Origin: Sipunculus nudus
Taxonomy: Eukaryota > Annelida > Sipuncula > Golfingiida > Sipunculidae
Direction of reading: 5' to 3'
Length of the DNA: 64,000 nucleotides
Assembly: GCA_026874595.1 (NCBI GenBank)
Contig: CM049306.1
Coordinates: forward strand, 5,718,019-5,782,018
Notes under the pieces: generated by a model
Told to the model about the DNA's origin: nothing
Database searches by the model: none
What the model saw: only the letters and a program-made list of their open reading frames with translations
Program-made: the position numbers and the translations under genes
Part shown: one piece after another, positions 12,701 through 24,700 of the stretch
Layout of the letters: every line of letters starts with the position of its first letter
Position numbering within the stretch: the stretch's first letter is position 1

Positions 12701-15700
12701 CCCCAACGAACCCAATCCGACTTTGTTTTGGTTAAAGGTTTTTCAGTTTATCCAAGGGTTGTGTGTTTTTTTTATCTTCGTACCTGCGCATTTCACGTGT
12801 ACGCGCTGTGATCGTCATTTGTTAGCTCCATAAGACCACTGATCAGCGAAATACAGTTTACACGCGGGGTCAATCCAATTAAGGATAAATACTGTTTGTC
12901 CGAAATAGGTTAAGGTGTTTGGCAGGTGCTGATGTATATTCACATACTCTGGCGTCAGTTTGTAAAAGGCTGGGATCCATGGGGGAAATCACATTTTTGT
13001 TGCGATGTGATAGCCGTTTGTAAGCGAAGTACGCTTGCAATTTAAAGAGTGATCAGCGACATATACAACTTCCAGCATCGGCCCCCTCCCTGCCCTGCAT
13101 AACAATTGCATAAAGGTCGCCAACAAGAGTTTTTTTAAAATAAAATTTCACATTTTTAGTTTTAATCAAATGTTGGACATGTTTGAATAGAAATCTGACT
13201 GCGTCTGTGATCGTTAGATAACGACCTTCACAGGTGTTGCCCGGCCATTTGTTGACACGTGCGGCCAGTGACTTGGCGGTAAATGGCAGAAACCTCGTGC
13301 ACGACAAGGTCGTCATATCAAACGTGCTGATACGAAGTTTGACTAGTATTGTTTTGAATAATTTGATAATACTATACCAAAATATCGTATAAGGGTAACA
13401 TATTACAGGCTTTTATTTTTTTTTTTTGCCGTTGAAAACTTGAATGAATATCCCCCACGATCGCCGAACTGTCAGAGTTTTTCGGCACCCTATCTGCCGG
13501 AGCATATAATTTGCTAAAGTTTGAGCTAGTCGGCAAATCAGAGATCCCTATTCAAGATATTATAGGTTTTAGACCCTCGTTATCAGATTAGTTAAATCTG
13601 TCAAGGTCATGCCAAAGATGAGTGATCATTTTCAATGTAAAATTAAAACAATGGGCCGCTGTGTATTAAACCGCGACTGGCTATACCGAAGGGTATTTCA
13701 CAAGCGCTTCAATTGCTGTTAGTGTAGATTTCGGCTAAATTTGTTATTTTCTGAGTCATTTCCTTATAACTATTAATTATTTAACATTTCCTAGCCTTTT
13801 TTATCACACTATATGGTCCATCTCATTATAAATATTATTTTGCATTTTGTGTTACAAGCCTTTCGATGTCGGCAACATGCATGGGTGAAGGTGCACTGAC
13901 CGTCCATAAATTTTGATGTCCTTGAAAATACTTTTCAGGTCCTTGAAAAGTGCTTGAAAAGTGCTTGAAATTTTTCTCATGATAAGTGTACGAACCCTGG
14001 CTACATTTTAGATTTTGTATTGAACCACCAGGGTTACAATGATTAAAGTGTACATTTAATTGTGTCCACAAAGTGGTGTATTGCTGTGAAAGTGTGGATG
14101 TTCATGAGATAAGTAATTCCTTACTTCAGAAGAGTAAAAACTTCACCAGGTGTGAAATTGACTATTAATTCCAGTAATTAATTAAAACTGGGATAGTAAT
14201 TAGCACAATGATATTGTTTGTCCCTCATTCAACCAACAGTGTGTATACTTTATTTGAAAAGATGTTTTATTTTATCAAATTTACTTTAATTTTATTTTGG
14301 TGAATAAAATTAAGCATGTCCTGAAAACTCCAATGTGCAAAACTTTTTAATAGTGATTCAAGGAATATTCTTGTAGATACCATGTTGTGGCATTATTTTC
14401 TTTTAAAATCAGTTTAAACATTTGTAATTAAAAGTAATAAAATATATGTGTATGCTTAATATGACCCAATGTTTTTTACTCCGTATATATTATGATTGCA
14501 GCTTTTGCAACAATTCTAATATTTTAAGTTATATTTTCAGGTTTTTTAATTAAAAATTTATAAACCTCTAAATAAAAAAAATGATTCAGATAAAAACTTA
14601 TTAATGGAAAAAGTGGATCTGCTTAAAAAAATAGGATTATATATAAACTTAAATGCATTATTCTCTTGAAAGGGAAATAAAGGTATTAGTCCATTCTGTC
14701 CACTGGCCTGTCCATCTGTAAATTTTTCATATGCATCACAGTATCTCAAAACTTTTACTGTTTTTCTTCATGACAGTCTTGTCAGAGTATTAGTTTGCAA
14801 TCATATATTTAGAACTTTACTGTAACCAAGTAGGAGGGCCTCTTTCCTCTTAGCTTCTCATATGCTTATATAAATGAAAAACATTAAAATAGAATATTTT
14901 GTATTTGTAAAAATTTCAAACTTATGCTGAGCGCCGTGACCCATGGGTCCCTTGTTATTAGTTTCTGCAGACTGGTGGAGCTACCTGTATTTTTTTTAAA
15001 GTTTACACATTTTTTTCTCTGTTTTTGAGATATATAAATACAGACACAATCTTGGCCTGTTGAATAATCTGTTTGATGCTTCAGTTGAATGGGTATATAC
15101 TACCATTAAGATGATAAAATTTCCTTTTGCGAATCTCTTCCCAGTCAGCTCAGCATCATGACCCATGGGTCACATGTTTTTAACTCTGTTGGATGTTGTA
15201 AATAGTGAACAGTCATTGACCAGTTGTCTGATAATATTGTCATGCATGTAGATTTCAGGAAGCCACGTACTGACCATAAACTGATATTTGTATTGCATGT
15301 AGGTTTCTTTCCAGCCTGAAGAATTAGAATCTGTAGTCCTAAGAAGTAGACAATTAGCAAGTGAGTACCATCCATTCAGTTTTTAGCTCAGCTGACTGTA
15401 AGTCATCTGAGCTATAGCGATCACCCTTTGTCCGGCGTCTGGCCGTCCGTCACTCCGCCTATATTCTGAGACTTTTATGAAAAGATGTCATAAGCACCAA
15501 GACAGTCAGTCAGGGCACACATTTTATCCATTAGGCTGAGAATCTTCTAATGTAACATTGTGAGATGTCCTTGGCTAATGTACTTGGAAAACTGAAATTC
15601 GGTCACCATGACCTATATTTTGCAACCTGTCAGAAAAGATGTCATATAAGCACCCAGACACTCAGACAGGGCACAAATTGTATCCATTAGGCCTAGAATC

Positions 15701-18700
15701 TTTTAACATAAATTCAGGGAGGTCTTAGTCAAGTGTCCTTGGAAACCTGAAATTAGGTCATGGTGACCTATATTGTGTGACCTATGGGCTGAAAAATGGT
15801 TTTGAGCACCCAGACAGACAAGGCACAAATTGTATCCATTAGCCCTGGACTCTTCTAAAATGACATTCAGGGAGGGAAATTCTTGGCAATTCTCCTTGGA
15901 AACCTGAAATTGGATCATGGTGACCCATACTCTGCTAACTAAAGACCAGAAACATGATTTTGAGCACCCAGACAGACAGGGTACAAATTGTATCCATTTT
16001 CCTTGGAACCCTCTATTGTGAAATCCAGGGTTCTTGGCAGGTCTCCTATGAATCCTGAAATTTTTTTTTTCTGTCCATTTTTTCAAAACAGTAACTTTAG
16101 CCATGTGCTATTCTCACAGAAAATATATAACATTAATTAAAATAAAATTAGCACCCAGGCAAAATTAGCTGAGCGTCATGGCCTATGGGCCACTTGTCAT
16201 TATAATGTCCTAGTCAAACAGAAAGCAGAAAAGGCTGCATCATTCTCAAAGTTTCTCTTTAGTTTATAATTTTTTAACCATCATGCAAAAATGTCAATCA
16301 TCATATTTTTTAAAGTGCACTCTGGGATGGTTAAACCTCCAAGGCTGCAGTAAAATAATTTTCTTTGAATGGTATACAGGACTTTCTCTACTAAGATTTA
16401 TTGGCAGTGCATGTTTCTTGACATTATTAAACTAGAGAGAGATACCCATAACTCAATAATATATACCCCCTCAAGAAGAGAGTACCTTTAAAAAGAAAAT
16501 TTTTTATATGGATTAACATTCAGTTTTAGTCATTCAGTAAGTTATTTAATGAATCATTTAAATAATTTTCTTCAGATAAATATATATTCTAAATTAGTCT
16601 AATATTTACAGTTGGAGGCAATGAAATGGCTCAGTTGGGTCACTACAGTGCTGCCATAGATCTGTTCACAGATGCAATCAAGTTGGACCCTCGAGATTTT
16701 AGGTATATAAAACTGTGTATGAATAATTTTACATATCAGGTTTTAGTGAGGATTTGCAAGTTTTTCTTTTTATAGATACCAAATTACTTGCTATGGATCA
16801 TGTTTGGAAGTTCTTCTGTAAAATCAGTTGAATATGAAAGATATATGGCAACCACCCTCTTCTATAAATGTATTTCTGTAATGTAGGAGATGTGGTCATA
16901 GCTCACCTACTGAACTAAATGTATGCATTTACATAAAAACTTTGTAACATGTTATTCAGATACTCATAGTCAGACTATGAGATCCATTAAATGATTTGAT
17001 GATATGACATGATAATTATATACTAGTAACTGAGAACTCTCTGAATAATTAATTTGTAATCCATTTAAGTGTATATAAATCAATTTAAAATAATGTACAT
17101 GTCTATATGTTTGACTTTTGCATTTAAAGGAGAGATTTTAACCAGAATATAATAAGATACAATAGACTGAGATTTGTTGGTATGTCATCTGTCTTTTGGT
17201 GTCTCTTTACAGGTTTTTTGGCAACCGTTCATACTGTTATGACAGGATAGGGCAATATGAAAAGTAAGTTTGATCCATCCTTAATAAGTCTTATAGAGAA
17301 TCAACCAATGATTGATTATAAACCTATTTCATTGCCTGCTCCAGTTATTACATTTTCAACATTTGGTGGACCCCTTGCTGTTCTGTCAGCACCAGTGGTA
17401 GGATCTAGTTGTAAAAACATATTAAATGATTGAATGATAAAAATGACCGATACTCCAGTTTTATTCAATTATTTTATGTACCTTCAGTTATCAGTACATT
17501 AACTCGTAATTTCTCAGGAATAGAGGGAGCTAGCATACCCAAAATTTTATGCAAAAATCTGTAACATTTCAGATGTTGGGGGATTGAGCTTTTTGTGGCA
17601 CACCTTCATAAACTTACAATTTAGGGGGTGAAAAGCAACAAAAAATTTGAAAATCTTCTCTGAAATCATTCAGCCAAATTGTTCAATATTTCACAGAAAT
17701 GATCCAAGAGACGAGCTCTCTCAATTTTGTTCAAATAATTTGGGTTTGATAAATTTTGGCCGAGTTACAGGAATTTGAACTCAGTCATTTGCGAAGTAAG
17801 CATAGTGACATATCAATCTGAGAAACGACAGGCGCTAGCATCACAAAGTTTTGTGCAAATGTTGGTTACATGACTCAAATTTGAAATTGGATTTTTGCAC
17901 CGCCACCTACATTGACCTGTTTTTTACAGACAAAACCTCATAATTTTAGCCTCTATCAGCTTAAAAATGTTTTATGATGAAACTGTCAAGCTGAATCATT
18001 AAATTTTTCACAAGAATTATCCTAGGGTAGGGTTCTTTCAATTGTATATGAATAGATTGGGTTTGTTGATTTTGGGTAGAGTCATACAGAGCTGAAGTTG
18101 GTCTAATAGCCATTAGTTTGCCTATTTCAAACTGAGAACTGCAGTAGTCTTCTTCTGCAAAACTGTTGTTTCAACTCCTGTTACATTGCACAAAAATGAC
18201 TATCAGGAGGCCTTTGTTCAAGTTTACTTAAATGATTGTTGGCAGAATAATTGGACCTTTAACAATGAAAGGACTACATATTTTATTATTCTAAACATTT
18301 TAATTAAAAAATCTCATGGATATGTCAGCTTGAAGAAAGCATTGTAGCCAAAATCTTTCCATATGTGAAAACAGATTGACAACCAGTCCAAGAATGTGTC
18401 TGTATCTATAAATAGCTTGGCAGACTGCCAGCTATTTCATATTTGGCAACAGGCCAAAGGTAAGTCTGGATCTATTTATAGATTTGGTGGACTGCCAACT
18501 GTATCAGATTATACAACAGCTCAAGAGTCCACTTAGTGCAGCCAGGTATAGGTCAAGAGTTAACTCAGTGCAGCCAGGTCTAGGTCAACGTTCACTCAGT
18601 GCAGTAGCTGCAGTTAGCAAGTTGTTTTGGTTGACTCAGCACAACTGCCTTTCTCACCTAATCCTAGTCAGCCCAGTGTGTACCTGACTTTAGAAAAGTT

Positions 18701-21700
18701 TGATGTATTGGCCTGATATTTTGACTTGTCTATGCATCTTTGATGGCTTTCTTTTACACAAATCATTGGTGTTACAATGACTTCTGCAAAGTGTTTGTAC
18801 CTGCTTATTTCTCAGGAGGGATTTGATATATCAGCCTGAAATTGAGCATATTTATACACATCAGATAGCTTTGTTGTATGCAAGACAGGTAGCGCCTCCG
18901 ATATTAATTTTTGCAGTGTATGCTCCTGCTTATTCCTCAGGAGTGATTTGACATATCAGCCTGAAATTATACATGTCAATACATCTTGGATAGTTTTGTT
19001 GTATACTAGACTTGTGGCGCCACCTACATTTGTTTCATGCATCTGTGCACATGCCAGAAGAGTAGTTTGAAGTATCTGCATGAAATTTTGCATGTCCATA
19101 CATCTTTGATGGCTTTCTAGTACACAAGACTGGGTGTGCCACCTACAATCATTTTTGTGTTGTAATTGGTGCATGTACTCGGTTCAAAATGTTCAGTGCT
19201 TGCATTGTACATATACATGTCACACATGTACTTGAAAAGTATAAGTGCAGCATGGAAGCATTATACGCTGATGTATATCCCCTTGCACAGGTTCGCATTA
19301 GGCCTGTAGGCCTTGTTTCCAAACGTAAGCAAAAATTATAATATGAATAAAATTTATATTTGAAAATATTGTGTTACACCAACAAGTGTGCATGAAGATC
19401 ACAAAATTTATGTCTTGCTTATAATGTGTTATAAATGTTTTATTGTCAGGGCTTTACGAGATGCAGAAAAAGCAGTCAATTTAGCACCTGACTGGCCAAA
19501 AGGGTATTTCAGAAAAGGCAGAGCATTAGCAGGATTAAAAGTAAGGAAAAAAATTTTACTTACATACACATAAAGCAATTAACAAACAAGGTAATCATAT
19601 ATTATGGAAGTAATTTTAAACATTTAAACATGCATTATTGACACAATTTATTACTTAAGATGCCTGTATTTTGTAGTTTAATCCAAAATCCATATATTTT
19701 GCAGACATTTGTAGAAATCTTTGATTCAATTGAACTTTATGTTACTGTCTTTCAGGCTATTTAAAACAAACATCAGGAAAAATGTTTGATTAAGCAAAAA
19801 CTTTATGAGCAACAGTTGATTAAAAAATTAACACAGTACCAGGAAAGGGATACCTGAAAATATGTCTTCATTTTTAATAACACAGTACCAGGAAAGGGAT
19901 ACCTGAAAATATGTCTTCATTTTTAATAACACAGTACCAGGAATGGGATACCTGAAAATATGTCTTCATTATTAAAAACACAGTACCAGGAAAGAGATAC
20001 CTGAAAATATGTCTTCATTTTTAATAACACAGTACCAGGAATGGGATACCTGAAAATATGTCTTCATTATTAATAACACAGTACCAGGAAAGGGATACCT
20101 GAAAATATGTCTTCATTTTTAATAACACAGTACCAGGAAAGGGATACCTGAAAATATGTCTTCATTTTTGGCTCAGCTGACTATCAGTCATCTGAGCTAT
20201 AGTCGTGGTCCATTGTCCATCCGTCTGTTTGTCCGTCCGTCCGGATGTCCGTCCGTAAGGCTGGCACGTTTCGACACCATTGGACCTACGAATCTGAATT
20301 TCGGCATACAGTTAGATGTCCCCATATCTCCTACCATGCCAAAAATTGGGTCAATAGGACTTTGTTCCTTTGAGATATTAAGGAAAAACCTCAATTTTTT
20401 ATTAGAAATTTATTTTCACACTTCAGGACTGCCTCATATCAAAACCACTCATCTGGTTTTCTTCATATTAACCATAAATATTCCTCTATATAGTTCCTAT
20501 GTACATGCCAGAAATTAAGTCAGTATTATTTAATTTAAAAAAGTTATGGGCCCAAACATAATGGACTTTGTAAAAAAATCAGGAAAGATATTTGGTCATT
20601 TAAGACCAAAAGTGTTAAAGGTAGGGACTTTTTTCAGTAATACAACTTTAATTAATCAAAATTAAATTGTATACCAAAAATTAGATCAAAATCTTTTAAA
20701 TTTTTTTAAATATTGGCAAAAATATAAAATTGGTACCTTAAATTTTGCCCAACTTGGGCCATGGCACTTTTTTTGTTGTAAGTACTGTGGATTTAATTCT
20801 CATAGCATGTACACATAAGGATTTAAACTGTTAAAACCTGAAATTTGAAAATAAAAGCTGTAAAATTAGGCTAGTTATTGAGTTTTTTTGGAGGCTCTTG
20901 TTGTATTCCCTTACATTGTCAAGCAGTCCACTTTGGTGACTGTTGGTCATTCTGTGCAGCTCTCTCCACTGAGTTCAGCTTGATCAGGCTGTCTGCAGTT
21001 AATACCATATCACAGCGAGCCTTTTTCTCTGGCAACCCCCCCCCCCCCCCCCCCCTCAATTCTGTTGACAGACCTGTACTATGAACTAGATGAATCTTAA
21101 AATTAGCATTTTTTTCAGCAACAAGCAGTAACAACGGAACTCCTCCCCCACCCACCCCTTCAATACACAGGACTAATAAACATCATATAATTTTAATGTT
21201 AAATAAATTCTTTTTGATGAGACTTGGACAATTTCGATTGTTTTAAAGAAAAAAAAATCAGGACTTTAATCCTAATATTCAAATGTGATAAAATATTAGG
21301 ATCTAATGTAAGTGCTAACTGACAAGATTTAAGAAGATATAAATACTTTGTAGCATTTCATTCATATCTCTTAAAGTTGGCGGGGCCTAGGTGTGAATAA
21401 CACTGTAAACTTAGTATTAAAATTAGGAATATTGGTCAAACTTTGTGGGATTAATTTTTAATACAGTACCAGGAACGGGATACCTGAAAATATGTCTTCA
21501 TTATTAAAAACACAGTACCAGGAAAGGGATACCTGAAAATATGTCTTCATTTTTAATAACACAGCACCAGGAATGGGATACCTGAAAATATGTCTTCATT
21601 ATAAAAAACACAGTACCAGGAAAGGGATACCTGAAAATATGTCTTCATTTTTAATAACACAGTACCAGGAATGGGATACCTCAAAATATGTCTTCATTTT

Positions 21701-24700
21701 TAATAACACAGTACCAGGAATGGTATACCTGAAAATATGTCTTCATTATTAATAACACAGCACCAGGAATGGGATACCTGAAAATATGTCTTCATTATTA
21801 AAAACACAGTACCAGGAAAGGGATACCTGAAAATATGTCTTCATTTTTAATAACACAGTACCAGGAATGGGATACCTGAAAATATGTCATCATTTTTAGC
21901 TCAGCTGACTGAAAGTCATCTGAGCTATAGGGATCACCTTTTGTCCGTCGTCCGTCTGGCCGTCCGGCCGTCCGGGCGTCTGTCCGTTAACAGGGCACAA
22001 ATCGTAACCGCTTGAACTGGAATCTTCTTACTTGACATCCTGGGAGGTCCATGAAAAATCTCCTTGGAAACCAGAAATTAGGTCTCTGTTACCCATATCC
22101 TTCGAGCTATGGGGCCCCAAAGTACCCCCCAGAAAAGTCCAAAATTTCATACAAAAACTTCAATATCTCATTAACTACTTGACTGATGGTCATGATTTTT
22201 GGCATACATATTGATCATGAGAGGTTCCATCAGTTCCTGAAGACTGGTGGCGCCACCTGTATTTTTCGATTTTTTACGAATTTTTTTCTCTATTTTTGAG
22301 ATCTTTAAAAATGTGAACATCTGTTAACAGGGCACAAATCGTAACGACTGGACTTAGAATCTTCATTCTCGACACACTGAGAGACCTATGAAAAGTCTCC
22401 ATGGAAACTAGAAATTAGGTCTCTGTTACCCATATCCTTCCAGCTATGGGGCCCCAAACTACCCCCCAGAAAAGTCAAAAATTTCATACAAAAACTTCAA
22501 TATCTCATTAAATACTTGACTGATGGTCATGATTTTTGTCATACATATTGATCATGAGATGTTCCATCAATTCCTGCAGACTGGTGGCGCCACCTGTATC
22601 GTTTAATTTTTTATGAATTTTTTTCTCTATTTTTGAGACCTTTCAAAATGTAAACATCTGTTAACAAGGCACAAATCGTAAAGACTGGACCTAGAATCTT
22701 CATTCTTGACACACTGAGAGACCTATGAAAAGTCTCCATGGAAACCAGAAATTAGGTCTCTGTTACCCATATTCTTCGAGCTATGGAGCCCCAAAGTACC
22801 CCCAAGAAAAGTAAAAAATTTCATACAAAAACTTCAGTATCTCATTAACTACTTGAATGATGGTCATGATTTGTGGCATAACTATTGATCATGAGATGTG
22901 TCATCTGTTCCTGCAGACTGGTGGCGCCACCTGTATCGTTCAATTTTTTATGATTTTTTCCTCTATTTTTGAGACCTTTAAGGATGCTGTCATCTGTTAG
23001 CATGGCACAAATAGTAACGACTGGACCTAGAATCTTCATTCTTGACACACAGGGAGACCCATGAAAAGTCTCCATGGAAATATGAAATTAGGTCTCTGTT
23101 ACCCATATCCTTTAAGCTGTGGCACTCCAAAGTACAGCTCAGATTAATGGAAAATTTGATATAAAAGCTGAAGTATCTGAACAATGAATGCAGAGATCAC
23201 CATAATTGTTTGCATGGATTTTGATCATGGTGTGTGTCATCAGTTTCTGCAGCCTGGGTGCGCCACCTCTATTTTTTTTTTTATTATTTTTTACGAATTG
23301 TTTTCTCTTTTTTTTTGAGACCTTTAAAAATGTGAACATCTGTTAGCATGGCACAAATCTTAACGACTGGACCTAGAATCTTCATTCTCAATACACTGAG
23401 AGACCTATGAAAAGTCTCCATGGAAACCAGAAATTAGGTCTCTGTTACCCATATTCTTTAGGCTGTATGGCCCCAAAGTACCCCCCAGAGTAGTCAAAAA
23501 TTTCATACAAAAACTTCAATATCTCAATAACTACATCACTGATGGTCATGATTTGTGGCATACATATTGATTATGAGATGTTCCATCAGTTCCTGCAGAC
23601 TGGTGGCGCCACCTATATTGTTTGTGAACATCTGTTAGCATGGCACAAATCGTAACGACTGGATCTAGAATCTTCATTCTCAATACACTGAGAGACCTAT
23701 GAAAAGTCTCCATGGAAACCAGAAATTAGGTCTCTGTTACCCATATCCTTCAAGCTATGGGGCCCCAAAGTACCCCCCAGAGTAGTCAAAAATTTCATAC
23801 AAAAACTTCAATATCTCAATAACTACATCACTGATGGTCATGATTTGTGGCATACATATTGATTATGAGATGTTCCATCAGTTCCTGTAGACTGGTGGCG
23901 CCACCTATATTGTTTGATTTATTTACGATTTCTTCCTCTATTTTTGAGACCTTTAAGGATGCTGTCATCTGTTAGCATGGCACAAATCGTAACGACTGGA
24001 CCTAGAATCTTCATTCTCAATACACTGAGAGACCTATGAAAAGTCTCCATGGAAACCAGAAATTAGGTCTCTGTTACCCATATCCTTCAAGCTATGGGGC
24101 CCCAAAGTACCCCCCAGAGTAGTCAAAAATTTCATACAAAAACTTCAATATCTCAATAACTACATCACTGATGGTCATGATTTGTGGCATAACTATTGAT
24201 CAAGAGGTGTTCCATCAGTTCCTGTAGACTGGTGGCGCCACCTATATTGTTTGATTTATTTACGATTTCTTCCTCTATTTTTGAGACCTTTAAGGATGCT
24301 GTCATCTGTTAGCATGGCACAAATCATAACGACTGGACCTAGAATCTTCATTCTCAATACACTGAGAGACCTATGAAAAGTCTCCATGGAAACCAGAAAT
24401 TAGGTCTCTGTTACCCATATCCTTCAAGCTATGGGGCCCCAAAGAACCCCCCAGAGGAGTCAAAAATTTCATACAAAAACTTCAATATCTCAATAACTAC
24501 ATCACTGATGGTCATGATTTGTGGCATAACTATTGATCAAGAGGTGTCCATCAGTTCCTGTAGACTGGTGGCGCCACCTATATTGTTTGATTTATTTACG
24601 ATTTCTTCCTCTATTTTTGAAACCTTTAAGGATGCTGTCATCTGTTAGCATGGCACAAATCGTAACGACTGGACCTAGAATCTTCATTCTTGACACACAG

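Larger units (their letters stand above)
7011..15176 (+). mobile_element. Helentron-like element with about 335-bp core units, carrying nested insertions
   Basis: The 5' terminus AGCTCAGCTGACTGTTAGTC is at 7011, after TT, and is followed by a (GTCT)n/(GTCC)n run at about 7056-7095. Core units then repeat (GGGCACAAATC, ACTGGACCTAGAATCTTC, GTTACCCATATCCTT, GGTGGCGCCACC-like palindromes) until 9371. The same core resumes at about 14957 (TTTCTGCAGACTGGTGG) and ends in GTCAGCTCAGC, a palindrome and CACATG at 15176, followed by TT. The interval 9372-14954 is therefore a later insertion. No open transposase was seen. Confidence 0.6.

Noticed and set aside
13053-13316. Minus-strand 87-codon frame inside the CAGGG element as transposase
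   Set aside because: No catalytic or zinc-finger pattern is visible. At most it is a fragment.
7011-15176. Canonical Helitron assignment for the AGCTCAGC repeats
   Set aside because: The ends are not 5'-TC and CTRR-3', and the target is T/T rather than A/T. The Helentron-like variant fits better.
15244-15320. A 52-bp acceptor duplication at exon 4 (TGCATGTAGATTTCAG versus TGCATGTAGGTTTC)
   Set aside because: Similarity is limited to about 14 bases and is not strong enough to add to the splice-anchored duplications.
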